From Citrobacter europaeus (GTDB lineage: Bacteria > Pseudomonadota > Gammaproteobacteria > Enterobacterales > Enterobacteriaceae): a DNA stretch of 64,000 nucleotides. The position numbers and the translations under genes were made by a program. The stretch lies in contig CP083650.1 of the NCBI GenBank assembly GCA_020099315.1, positions 5,026,001 through 5,090,000 of the forward strand, read 5' to 3'. Positions 41,875 through 50,381 of the stretch are shown one piece after another. The notes under the pieces are model-generated. The model was not told the origin of the DNA and ran no database searches. It saw only the letters and a list, made by a program, of their open reading frames with translations. Position 1 is the first letter of the stretch. The number at the start of each line of letters is the position of its first letter.

Positions 41875-44800
41875 GTGAAAGATTTATTAAAGTTTCTGAA
41901 AGCGCAGACTAAAACCGAAGAGTTTGATGCGATCAAAATTGCTCTGGCTTCGCCAGACATGATCCGTTCATGGTCTTTCGGTGAAGTTAAGAAGCCGGAA
42001 ACCATCAACTACCGTACGTTCAAACCTGAACGTGACGGCCTTTTCTGCGCCCGTATCTTTGGGCCGGTAAAAGACTATGAGTGCCTGTGCGGTAAGTACA
42101 AGCGCCTGAAACACCGTGGTGTGATCTGTGAGAAGTGCGGCGTTGAAGTGACCCAGACCAAAGTACGCCGTGAGCGTATGGGCCACATCGAGCTGGCGTC
42201 TCCGACCGCTCACATCTGGTTCCTGAAATCTCTGCCGTCCCGTATCGGTTTGCTGCTCGATATGCCGCTGCGCGATATCGAACGTGTACTGTACTTCGAA
42301 TCTTATGTTGTTATCGAAGGCGGTATGACTAACCTGGAACGTCAACAGATCCTGACTGAAGAGCAGTATCTGGACGCGCTGGAAGAGTTCGGTGACGAAT
42401 TCGACGCGAAGATGGGTGCGGAAGCCATTCAGGCCCTGCTGAAGAGCATGGATCTGGAGCAAGAGTGTGAAACTCTGCGCGAAGAGCTGAACGAAACCAA
42501 CTCCGAAACCAAGCGTAAGAAGCTGACCAAGCGTATCAAACTGCTGGAAGCCTTCGTACAGTCTGGCAACAAGCCAGAGTGGATGATCCTGACCGTTCTG
42601 CCGGTTCTGCCGCCAGATCTGCGTCCGCTGGTTCCGCTGGATGGTGGTCGTTTCGCAACATCGGATCTGAACGATCTGTATCGTCGCGTTATCAACCGTA
42701 ACAACCGTCTGAAACGTCTGTTGGATCTGGCTGCGCCGGACATCATCGTACGCAACGAAAAACGTATGCTGCAGGAAGCGGTTGACGCCCTGCTGGATAA
42801 CGGTCGTCGCGGTCGTGCGATCACCGGTTCTAACAAACGTCCTCTGAAATCTTTGGCCGACATGATCAAAGGTAAACAGGGTCGTTTCCGTCAGAACCTG
42901 CTCGGTAAGCGTGTTGACTACTCCGGTCGTTCTGTAATCACCGTAGGTCCATACCTGCGTCTGCATCAGTGCGGTCTGCCGAAGAAAATGGCACTGGAAC
43001 TGTTCAAACCGTTCATCTACGGCAAGCTGGAACTGCGTGGCCTCGCCACCACCATCAAAGCCGCTAAGAAAATGGTTGAGCGTGAAGAAGCTGTCGTTTG
43101 GGATATCCTGGACGAAGTTATCCGCGAACACCCGGTACTGCTGAACCGTGCACCAACACTGCACCGTCTGGGTATCCAGGCATTTGAACCAGTACTGATC
43201 GAAGGTAAAGCTATCCAGCTTCACCCGCTGGTTTGTGCGGCATATAACGCCGACTTCGATGGTGACCAGATGGCTGTTCACGTACCGCTGACGCTGGAAG
43301 CCCAGCTCGAAGCGCGTGCGCTGATGATGTCTACCAACAACATCCTGTCTCCGGCGAACGGCGAACCTATCATCGTTCCGTCTCAGGACGTTGTATTGGG
43401 TCTGTACTACATGACCCGTGACTGTGTTAACGCCAAAGGCGAAGGCATGGTGCTGACTGGCCCGAAAGAAGCTGAGCGTATCTATCGCGCAGGTCTGGCC
43501 TCTCTGCATGCGCGCGTTAAAGTGCGTATCACTGAATATGAAAAAGATGAAAACGGCGAATTCGTTGCGCACACCAGCCTGAAAGACACGACCGTTGGTC
43601 GCGCCATTCTGTGGATGATCGTACCGAAAGGTCTGCCTTTCTCCATCGTCAACCAGGCGCTGGGCAAGAAAGCAATCTCCAAAATGCTGAACACCTGTTA
43701 CCGCATTCTGGGCCTGAAGCCGACCGTTATCTTCGCTGACCAGACAATGTACACCGGCTTTGCTTATGCAGCGCGTTCAGGTGCATCTGTTGGTATTGAT
43801 GACATGGTCATCCCAGAGAAGAAACACGAGATCATCTCTGAAGCAGAAGCTGAAGTTGCTGAGATCCAGGAGCAGTTCCAGTCTGGTCTGGTAACCGCAG
43901 GCGAACGCTATAACAAAGTTATCGATATCTGGGCTGCGGCGAACGATCGTGTATCCAAAGCGATGATGGATAACCTGCAAACTGAAACCGTTATTAACCG
44001 TGACGGCGTAGAAGAGCAGCAGGTTTCCTTCAACAGCATCTACATGATGGCCGACTCCGGTGCGCGTGGTTCCGCAGCACAGATTCGTCAGTTGGCCGGT
44101 ATGCGTGGTCTGATGGCGAAGCCAGATGGCTCCATCATCGAAACGCCGATCACCGCGAACTTCCGTGAAGGTCTGAACGTACTCCAGTACTTCATCTCTA
44201 CTCACGGTGCGCGTAAAGGTCTGGCGGATACCGCACTGAAAACAGCGAACTCCGGTTATCTGACTCGTCGTCTGGTTGACGTCGCGCAGGATCTGGTGGT
44301 GACTGAAGACGATTGTGGCACTCTGGAAGGCATCACCATGACCCCGGTTATCGAGGGTGGTGACGTTAAAGAACCGCTGCGCGATCGCGTATTGGGTCGT
44401 GTGACTGCTGAAGACGTTCTGAAGCCGGGCACCGCGGATATTCTGGTTCCACGCAACACGCTGCTGCATGAACAGTGGTGTGACCTGCTGGAAGAGAACT
44501 CCGTTGACTCCGTTAAAGTCCGTTCCGTTGTATCCTGTGACACCGACTTTGGTGTATGTGCGCACTGCTACGGTCGTGACCTGGCGCGTGGCCACATCAT
44601 CAACAAAGGTGAAGCAATCGGCGTTATCGCGGCACAGTCCATCGGTGAACCGGGTACACAGCTGACGATGCGTACGTTCCACATCGGTGGTGCGGCATCT
44701 CGTGCGGCTGCTGAATCCAGCATCCAGGTGAAAAACAAAGGTAGCATCCGTCTGAGCAATGCGAAGTCGGTTGTGAACTCCAGCGGTAAACTGGTTATCA

Positions 44801-46098
44801 CCTCACGTAACACCGAACTGAAACTGATCGACGAATTCGGTCGTACCAAAGAAAGCTATAAAGTGCCTTACGGCTCCGTTATGGCGAAAGGTGATGGCGA
44901 ACAGGTTGCTGGCGGCGAAACCGTAGCGAACTGGGATCCGCACACCATGCCGGTTATCACCGAAGTGAGTGGTTTCGTCCGCTTCACTGACATGATCGAC
45001 GGCCAGACCATTACTCGTCAGACCGACGAGCTGACCGGTCTGTCTTCTCTGGTGGTTCTGGATTCTGCAGAGCGTACTGCGGGTGGTAAAGACCTGCGTC
45101 CGGCACTGAAAATTGTTGATGCTCAGGGCAACGACGTTCTGATCCCAGGCACCGATATGCCTGCTCAGTACTTCCTGCCGGGTAAAGCAATTGTTCAGCT
45201 GGAAGATGGCGTACAGATCAGCTCTGGTGACACCCTGGCGCGTGTTCCGCAGGAATCAGGCGGTACCAAGGATATCACCGGTGGTCTGCCGCGCGTTGCG
45301 GACCTGTTCGAAGCACGTCGTCCGAAAGAGCCGGCAATCCTGGCTGAAATCAGCGGCATCATTTCCTTCGGTAAAGAGACCAAAGGTAAACGTCGTCTGG
45401 TTATCACCCCGGTAGACGGTAGCGAACCATACGAAGAGATGATTCCGAAATGGCGTCAGCTCAACGTGTTCGAAGGTGAACGTGTAGAACGTGGTGACGT
45501 TGTTTCCGACGGTCCGGAAGCGCCGCACGACATCCTGCGTTTGCGTGGTGTGCATGCTGTAACTCGTTACATTGTTAACGAAGTTCAGGACGTATACCGT
45601 CTGCAGGGCGTTAAGATTAACGATAAACACATCGAAGTTATCGTTCGTCAGATGCTGCGTAAAGCCACCATCGAAAACGCTGGTAGCTCCGACTTCCTGG
45701 AAGGCGAGCAGGTTGAATACTCCCGCGTCAAGATTGCCAACCGCGATCTGGAAGCGAACGGCAAAGTGGGTGCAACGTTCTCCCGCGATCTGCTGGGTAT
45801 CACCAAAGCGTCTCTGGCAACCGAGTCCTTCATCTCTGCAGCATCGTTCCAGGAAACCACGCGTGTCCTGACCGAAGCCGCTGTTGCAGGTAAACGTGAT
45901 GAACTGCGCGGTCTGAAAGAGAACGTAATCGTGGGTCGTCTGATCCCGGCAGGTACCGGTTATGCGTACCACCAGGATCGTATGCGCCGTCGCGCAGCGG
46001 GCGAACTGCCGGCTGCTCCGCAGGTGACTGCTGAAGATGCGTCTGCCAGCCTGGCAGAACTGCTGAATGCAGGCCTGGGCGGTTCTGACAACGATTAA
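41875..46098 (+). CDS. rpoC: RNA polymerase subunit beta'
   Basis: Catalytic beta' subunit (1407 residues, same as E. coli), starting at GTG 41875 after ACGGGAGCAAATCC. The Mg2+-binding loop NADFDGDQMA holds the three catalytic aspartates; the N-terminal zinc-binding CLCGKYKRLKHRGVICEKC and the second zinc site (CDTDFGVCAHCYGRDL) are intact. The bridge helix and trigger loop regions are recognisable. A strong terminator follows. Confidence 0.99.
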   Translation: MKDLLKFLKAQTKTEEFDAIKIALASPDMIRSWSFGEVKKPETINYRTFKPERDGLFCARIFGPVKDYECLCGKYKRLKHRGVICEKCGVEVTQTKVRRERMGHIELASPTAHIWFLKSLPSRIGLLLDMPLRDIERVLYFESYVVIEGGMTNLERQQILTEEQYLDALEEFGDEFDAKMGAEAIQALLKSMDLEQECETLREELNETNSETKRKKLTKRIKLLEAFVQSGNKPEWMILTVLPVLPPDLRPLVPLDGGRFATSDLNDLYRRVINRNNRLKRLLDLAAPDIIVRNEKRMLQEAVDALLDNGRRGRAITGSNKRPLKSLADMIKGKQGRFRQNLLGKRVDYSGRSVITVGPYLRLHQCGLPKKMALELFKPFIYGKLELRGLATTIKAAKKMVEREEAVVWDILDEVIREHPVLLNRAPTLHRLGIQAFEPVLIEGKAIQLHPLVCAAYNADFDGDQMAVHVPLTLEAQLEARALMMSTNNILSPANGEPIIVPSQDVVLGLYYMTRDCVNAKGEGMVLTGPKEAERIYRAGLASLHARVKVRITEYEKDENGEFVAHTSLKDTTVGRAILWMIVPKGLPFSIVNQALGKKAISKMLNTCYRILGLKPTVIFADQTMYTGFAYAARSGASVGIDDMVIPEKKHEIISEAEAEVAEIQEQFQSGLVTAGERYNKVIDIWAAANDRVSKAMMDNLQTETVINRDGVEEQQVSFNSIYMMADSGARGSAAQIRQLAGMRGLMAKPDGSIIETPITANFREGLNVLQYFISTHGARKGLADTALKTANSGYLTRRLVDVAQDLVVTEDDCGTLEGITMTPVIEGGDVKEPLRDRVLGRVTAEDVLKPGTADILVPRNTLLHEQWCDLLEENSVDSVKVRSVVSCDTDFGVCAHCYGRDLARGHIINKGEAIGVIAAQSIGEPGTQLTMRTFHIGGAASRAAAESSIQVKNKGSIRLSNAKSVVNSSGKLVITSRNTELKLIDEFGRTKESYKVPYGSVMAKGDGEQVAGGETVANWDPHTMPVITEVSGFVRFTDMIDGQTITRQTDELTGLSSLVVLDSAERTAGGKDLRPALKIVDAQGNDVLIPGTDMPAQYFLPGKAIVQLEDGVQISSGDTLARVPQESGGTKDITGGLPRVADLFEARRPKEPAILAEISGIISFGKETKGKRRLVITPVDGSEPYEEMIPKWRQLNVFEGERVERGDVVSDGPEAPHDILRLRGVHAVTRYIVNEVQDVYRLQGVKINDKHIEVIVRQMLRKATIENAGSSDFLEGEQVEYSRVKIANRDLEANGKVGATFSRDLLGITKASLATESFISAASFQETTRVLTEAAVAGKRDELRGLKENVIVGRLIPAGTGYAYHQDRMRRRAAGELPAAPQVTAEDASASLAELLNAGLGGSDND

Positions 46099-46114
46099 TC
46101 GTTGCTGACCATAA

Positions 46115-46144
46115 TAAAAAAACCCGCTTCGGCGGGTTTTTTTA
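46115..46144 (+). terminator. Terminator after rpoC
   Basis: AAAAAAACCCGC / GCGGGTTTTTTT with TTCG loop, 17 bases after the rpoC stop; it can act in both directions. Confidence 0.93.
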
Positions 46145-46154
46145 TGTCTATGTT

Positions 46155-46190
46155 ATGCCTGATGGCGATGTGCTTGTCGGGCCTGGGAGG
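46155..46190. repeat. REP-like palindromic unit after rpoC
   Basis: ATGCCTGATGGCG at 46155-46167 and CTTGTCGGGCCTGGGAGG ending at 46190 match a single, somewhat diverged REP unit in the gap between rpoC and the convergent PTS genes. Confidence 0.65.
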
Positions 46191-46214
46191 CGACGAATCC
46201 AACCGGCAATGTCA

Positions 46215-46532
46215 TTAATTTACCGGCGGTAAACGCCGATAAAGCTCAATCATGTCTCCCGCCAAATCCTGAATCACCATCGCGTTCATCAGGTGATCCT
46301 GCGAATGGACGGTGATGAGATTAACCGGTAGCTTGCCGGTACCTTCGTCAATTCCGATCAGTTGGGTCTGGATTTTATGCGCTTGTTTAACGTACTCGCG
46401 TGATTCCGTCATCGCTTGTTCTGCACCCGGGAAATCACCTTTACGCGCCAGTTGTAGCGCCGTCAGGGCCTGACTGCGCGCAGCGCCGGCGTTTACCAAT
46501 AATTCCATGATGATCGTTTCTAACTCTTCCAT
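46215..46532 (-). CDS. PTS lactose/cellobiose-type EIIA component
   Basis: Sugar-specific phosphocarrier of the phosphotransferase system, lactose/N,N'-diacetylchitobiose family (105 residues, three-helix EIIA). The phosphorylated histidine is H76 in TVHSQDHLMNAM, corresponding to H89 of ChbA, with D79 as the expected metal ligand. It shares an operon with the EIIB at 46537-46842 (4-base gap). No EIIC membrane component lies nearby, so sugar and transporter partner are unknown. The pair occupies the rpoC-thiH interval where K-12 has yjaZ/htrC. Confidence 0.88.
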   Translation of the reverse strand: MEELETIIMELLVNAGAARSQALTALQLARKGDFPGAEQAMTESREYVKQAHKIQTQLIGIDEGTGKLPVNLITVHSQDHLMNAMVIQDLAGDMIELYRRLPPVN

Positions 46533-46536
46533 GCCA

Positions 46537-46842
46537 TCACTCCAGTAGTTTCAGCGCTTTGTCCAGTACAGCATCGCCTTTCATCATGCCGTAATCCATC
46601 ATATCGATGACGGCGACCTTTTTGCCTAGCGGATCGGCGAGCGCCTGCAGCTTGGCCTGCTCATACTTAACCTGTGGACCGAGCAACACGATATCCGCAG
46701 TGGCGATATTCTCTGCAAATTCAGCCACCGGGACCGCTTTGATAGTGACGTCGACACCTTTTTTCTGGGCGGCATCTTTCATCTTTTGCACCAGCATACT
46801 GGTGGACATTCCGGCGGCACAGCATAAAACGATGTTTTTCAT
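46537..46842 (-). CDS. PTS lactose/cellobiose-type EIIB component
   Basis: EIIB of the lactose/cellobiose PTS family (101 residues, low-molecular-weight tyrosine phosphatase-like fold). The phosphocysteine loop is CCAAGMSTSML; by alignment with ChbB (C-S-A-G-M-S-T-S) the active cysteine is C8. VLLGPQVKYE is also a family motif. First gene of the two-gene unit, with EIIA after it. It should receive phosphate from EIIA-H76 and pass it to a sugar through an EIIC encoded elsewhere, or act in regulation. Substrate not inferable. Confidence 0.88.
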   Translation of the reverse strand: MKNIVLCCAAGMSTSMLVQKMKDAAQKKGVDVTIKAVPVAEFAENIATADIVLLGPQVKYEQAKLQALADPLGKKVAVIDMMDYGMMKGDAVLDKALKLLE

Positions 46843-47640
46843 AAGCAGTCTCGAGCAACATGTGTGGGTTGATAATTATCGCGAGCCAACTGTAACAACA
46901 ACTGCTTTGCAACGATTGTGTGCAAGGCATCACAAAGAAAACCACTTTTTCTGAAACCGGTTACAAAAAGAGGCAAAACCCTACGATCTGGACCGGGGCC
47001 GTCGGCTTTTTGACTCGCTTATCACATGCGGGAATATATAATTACTGTCAATAAAGACATGTTATAAAAAACAGTATTGACAGCCTTTTTTAAACCCGTA
47101 TGTTAATACTTAACAGCGGAGAAATTGTAGTTTGCTGTTAACGTAGTAAGTGTTAGTAGAGCTTTATTGGGGGTTGCGATAAAGGCCACGAAGTATTTTT
47201 GTATGGGATAGTCGATGCTGAAAACACTATTTTTTCACTTCGACAATGCTTTCAGGCCACGTAGTTGATTTAACTAATCGCAAAAAGTCAGTTAAACGCG
47301 ACGATGTAACGCCATGATTTAATAGTAAATGTTTGCGACATCTGTTTTTCTGGTTATCGCAAGGGAAATAAGGCAACGCATCAAAGAGTATATGTCGCGA
47401 GGGGAAGTGTACTTGTTTAGGTCACCAGCCTTGAGTTCTATTATCAAGCGGGTGGAATGTGTTTAACGGTAAATAGAGGAAGGTTTTAGTTAGTATCCAT
47501 ATCCAATATTATCTGTGGTAAACGTGTACATTTTAAAGCAGTACCATCAGCAGTATTAAATCGTTAAGTTTATTAATGTTAAATCTGAAGTGTGTAGTAA
47601 CTTAAAGCCCTGACTGCAATAGTCGGGGCTTTTGTTCATT
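46843..47640. other. AT-rich region without recognisable gene; candidate non-coding transcript
   Basis: About 800 bases with no conserved open frame; only very short frames of 15-25 codons occur. An inverted repeat CTGTCAATA (47045-47053) / TATTGACAG (47075-47083) provides outward TTGACA elements. On the + strand TTGACA (47077-47082), 16 bases, TATGTT (47099-47104) is a possible promoter, and a good intrinsic terminator lies at 47604-47635, so a non-coding RNA of about 525 bases could run between them. The promoter of the PTS genes should lie at the left end. Base composition is clearly more AT-rich than the flanks. Confidence 0.45.
47604..47636 (+). terminator. Orphan intrinsic terminator
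   Basis: AAAGCCCTGACT / AGTCGGGGCTTTT around GCAAT (one T-G pair), followed by GTTC. No gene ends before it on the + strand, which is why a non-coding transcript is suspected. Confidence 0.7.
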
Positions 47641-47721
47641 GTAGATCAAGCGGTTATCCGGGATGCTCAGCCGCGATGGTTTAACATTTCATCACTCAGT
47701 GAGTATTAAAAAAATTAATGC

Positions 47722-47934
47722 TTGCTTAATGATTAGAAGTAGGTCTACTATAGCGGCATCGGTTTGGAACACAGACCTTATGCAAGCAGTTTTAGTAAAG
47801 CAGTTCTCAGTTCAAGCGTTATCCTCAGATACTCTTCTTCATGAGCCTCCTCCCTAAGTGCCCCATAAGTTAATTTCTGCAAAACAGGCCATCTTCGCTG
47901 CGTAAGCGGCTCAAAAAAATGAAAGGAAGTATCT
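47722..47934 (+). promoter_or_regulatory. Cold-shock promoter and long 5' leader with cold box
   Basis: TTGCTT (47722-47727), 18 bases, TACTAT (47746-47751). The predicted leader of about 175 bases begins CGGTTTGGAACACAGACC, which resembles the first bases of the cspA leader (ACGGTTTGACGTACAGACC) including the cold box; further blocks (AGTAAAGCAG, TTCAAGCGTTATC) also resemble cspA. The ribosome site is AAGGAAG before the ATG at 47935. By analogy with cspA the leader should refold at low temperature to allow translation. Confidence 0.75.
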
Positions 47935-48147
47935 ATGTCTAACAAAATGACTGGTTTAGTAAAATGGTTTAACTCTGAGAAAGGCTTCGGCTTTATCACT
48001 CCTCAGGACGGTAGCAAGGACGTGTTTGTGCATTTCTCTGCTATCCAGAGTAACGATTATAAAACGTTAGACGAAGGTCAAAAGGTGGAGTTCTCCGTAG
48101 AGAATGGCGCCAAAGGCCCGTCTGCTGTTAACGTTGTCGCGCTGTAA
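47935..48147 (+). CDS. CspA-family cold shock protein
   Basis: Single cold shock domain of 70 residues that binds single-stranded RNA/DNA as a chaperone. RNP1-like KGFGFI and RNP2-like VFVHF are intact, with aromatic residues W11, F12, F18, F20, F31 and F34. It resembles the cold-induced CspB/CspG/CspI members (MSNKMTGLVKWFNSEKGFGF) more than the constitutive CspC/CspE. The cspA-type leader supports cold induction. Position between rpoC and thiH differs from K-12 csp loci. Exact paralogue name not assigned. Confidence 0.92.
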   Translation: MSNKMTGLVKWFNSEKGFGFITPQDGSKDVFVHFSAIQSNDYKTLDEGQKVEFSVENGAKGPSAVNVVAL

Positions 48148-48218
48148 ACGCCGATAATTTCACGAACGCTTACGATAGCGATGAAGGCCAGAGCCTGAGC
48201 AGTTAAGTGCCAGTGAAG

Positions 48219-48246
48219 AAAAAACCCGCGAAAGCGGGTTTTTTTG
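48219..48246. terminator. Bidirectional terminator between the csp gene and thiH
   Basis: AAAAAACCCGC / GCGGGTTTTTTT with a GAAA loop, between the two convergent genes. Confidence 0.88.
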
Positions 48247-48278
48247 TTTATGCTGACCCGTCCTGAATAGCGTTGGAC

Positions 48279-49412
48279 TTAGGGCATCTGGGCAGCGCGT
48301 CCCAGATAGCTGTCCCAGTCTTTCCACACGGGCTGTAATCCCTGCGCCATGAGTGCTTCAGCAACGGCTTCCGGGCGACGAGCGTCATGTGGGGAGAACT
48401 GTTCCAGTTCAGGATGGTTATCGGCATAACCACCGGGCTGGGTTTTTGAGAAGGCGCTGACATTGTTGATCGCCAGCGGGATCACATGGTCACGAAACCA
48501 TGGCGATTCTCGGGTAGAAAGCGACAGCTCAATTTCTGGTGCCAGTAAACGAAACGCGCAAATGGTCTGGACCAACTGTCGCTCATCCATGATCGATGCT
48601 GGCTCAACGCCTCCGGTGCATGGGCGCAGGCGAGGGAAGGAGATGGAGTAGCGGCTCTGCCAGTAATGCTGCTGCATCCACAACAGATGTTCAGCCACCA
48701 TATAGCAATCAACACGCCAGCTGTCGGACAAACCAATTAACGCGCCAAGACCGATTTTGTCGATCCCGGCGCGGCCCAGCCTGTCCGGCGTTTCCAGTCG
48801 CCAGAAGAAATCCTGCTTTTTCCCCTTCAGATGGTGGTGGGCGTAAATCGCTTCATGATAACTCTCCTGATACACCATCACGCCATCCAGCCCCAGCGTC
48901 TTCAGCTCCGCATATTCAGCTTCTGACAACGGCTGTACCTCCATCTGTAATGAGGCAAACTGGCGGCGAATAGCGGGTAAATGGTGACGAAAATAATCCA
49001 TCCCCACTTTTGCCTGATGTTCACCGGTGACCAGCAGCAGATGCTCAAAACCCAGATCACGGATAGCCGCACACTCCCGTTGTATCTCATCTTCGTCCAG
49101 CGTTTTGCGTTTGATACGGTTGCTCATCGAAAAACCGCAGTAGGTGCAGTCGTTGGCGCAAAGATTAGAAAGATAGAGCGGGACGTAAAAACTAACGGTG
49201 TTGCCGAAACGCTGACGGGTGAGCTTCTGCGCCCGCTGCGCCAGCGGCTCCAGATAATCGGCAGCGGCGGGGGAAAGCAGTGCCATCAAATCATCGCGGC
49301 TAAGCTGTGAAGCGTTGAGGGCGCGCTCCACGTCAGCGGCGGTTTTACCGTTGATGCGCAGGCGGATGTCGTCCCAGTCCAACTGTCGCCAGCGGTCGCT
49401 GAACGTTTTCAT
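48279..49412 (-). CDS. thiH: 2-iminoacetate synthase ThiH
   Basis: Radical SAM enzyme that cleaves tyrosine to dehydroglycine for the thiamine thiazole ring (377 residues). The cluster motif CANDCTYC gives C85, C89 and C92. It acts with ThiG and the ThiS thiocarboxylate. Last gene of thiCEFSGH, overlapping thiG by 4 bases. Confidence 0.97.
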   Translation of the reverse strand: MKTFSDRWRQLDWDDIRLRINGKTAADVERALNASQLSRDDLMALLSPAAADYLEPLAQRAQKLTRQRFGNTVSFYVPLYLSNLCANDCTYCGFSMSNRIKRKTLDEDEIQRECAAIRDLGFEHLLLVTGEHQAKVGMDYFRHHLPAIRRQFASLQMEVQPLSEAEYAELKTLGLDGVMVYQESYHEAIYAHHHLKGKKQDFFWRLETPDRLGRAGIDKIGLGALIGLSDSWRVDCYMVAEHLLWMQQHYWQSRYSISFPRLRPCTGGVEPASIMDERQLVQTICAFRLLAPEIELSLSTRESPWFRDHVIPLAINNVSAFSKTQPGGYADNHPELEQFSPHDARRPEAVAEALMAQGLQPVWKDWDSYLGRAAQMP

Positions 49413-50179
49413 GAGAAAGCCTCCAGGAATCCGGTTAATGGGCTGGTGGCGCTTGCTTGTGAACTTTTGCTTCCGGGTACCGCCTGGCGAGCCAGCAAGC
49501 CTGCTTCAACCGCCAGACGGAATGCTGTCGCCATCATCACTGGGTCATCCGCCACGGCAATCGCCGTATTGACCAGCACCGCGTCGGCGCCCATTTCCAG
49601 CGCCTGCGTGGCGTGGCTGGGGACGCCGATACCCGCATCAACCACAACCGGCACGGTCGCCTGTTGGATAATAATCTCCAGCATCGCTTTGGTTTCCAGC
49701 CCCTGATTAGAACCGATGGGCGCGCCGAGCGGCATTACCGCCGAACAGCCAACCTCTTCCAGCCGTTTGCACAGCACCGGATCTGCGCCACAGTAAGGCA
49801 GTACCACGAAGCCCTGTTTCACCAGTGCTTCTGCGGCTTTCAACGTTTCGATCGGGTCCGGCAATAGCCAGCGGGCGTCCGGGTGGATTTCTAATTTCAG
49901 CCAGTGGGTGCCCAGTGCTTCGCGCGCCAGTTGGGCGGCAAAAATCGCCTCTTCAGCGGTTTTCGCCCCGGATGTATTGGGCAGCAGCGTAACGCCCGCT
50001 TCAATGAGCGGCGCCAGGATAGCGTCGTTGTGCTGACGTAAATCCACGCGCTTCATTGCCAGTGTCACCAGTTGGCTGCCGGAGGCGCGAATCGCCTCGA
50101 CCATTAGCTGCGATGACGCAAATTTTCCGGTACCGGTGAACAGATGTGAATCAAACGTTTTGTCGGCAATACGTAACAT
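49409..50179 (-). CDS. thiG: Thiazole synthase ThiG
   Basis: Forms the thiazole phosphate from deoxyxylulose 5-phosphate, dehydroglycine and ThiS-COSH (256 residues, TIM barrel). The start at MLRIADKTFDSHLFTGTGKF (50179) is chosen over the 86-codon upstream extension, which merely crosses thiS and thiF in another frame. The Schiff-base lysine should be that of MKRVDLRQ. C-terminal phosphate-binding DAGIGVPSHA and GADAVLVNTAIA are intact. Confidence 0.96.
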   Translation of the reverse strand: MLRIADKTFDSHLFTGTGKFASSQLMVEAIRASGSQLVTLAMKRVDLRQHNDAILAPLIEAGVTLLPNTSGAKTAEEAIFAAQLAREALGTHWLKLEIHPDARWLLPDPIETLKAAEALVKQGFVVLPYCGADPVLCKRLEEVGCSAVMPLGAPIGSNQGLETKAMLEIIIQQATVPVVVDAGIGVPSHATQALEMGADAVLVNTAIAVADDPVMMATAFRLAVEAGLLARQAVPGSKSSQASATSPLTGFLEAFS

Positions 50180-50180
50180 A

Positions 50181-50381
50181 TCAACCCCCTGCAATAACCT
50201 GAAAAAGCAGGATCTGGTCGCCTTCCTGCACGATTTGCTGCTCCCACTGCTCGCGCGGCAGGATCTGCTGATTGAGCGCCAGCGCCGCGCCCGGTTTAAG
50301 CTGATTAAGCGTAGCGAGCAGGCTGCTGACGGTCTGTCCTTCGGCGCACTGCATCGGCTCATCATTGAACTGAATCTGCAT
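50181..50381 (-). CDS. thiS: Sulfur carrier protein ThiS
   Basis: Ubiquitin-like sulfur carrier (66 residues) ending in the required diglycine (IAGG), which ThiF adenylates and converts to thiocarboxylate. The start MQIQFNDEPMQCAEG at 50381 gives the family length; the gene overlaps thiF by 20 bases and ends 1 base before thiG. Confidence 0.95.
   Translation of the reverse strand: MQIQFNDEPMQCAEGQTVSSLLATLNQLKPGAALALNQQILPREQWEQQIVQEGDQILLFQVIAGG

Noticed and set aside
41968..43572. A 534-codon open frame antisense to rpoC, with others at 43777-44682 and 45256-45972
   Set aside because: Same reason: mirror frames of a highly expressed gene with no independent coding signal.
46607..46954. 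A 115-codon + strand frame opposite the PTS EIIB gene
   Set aside because: Antisense to a gene with clear active-site motif; no independent support.
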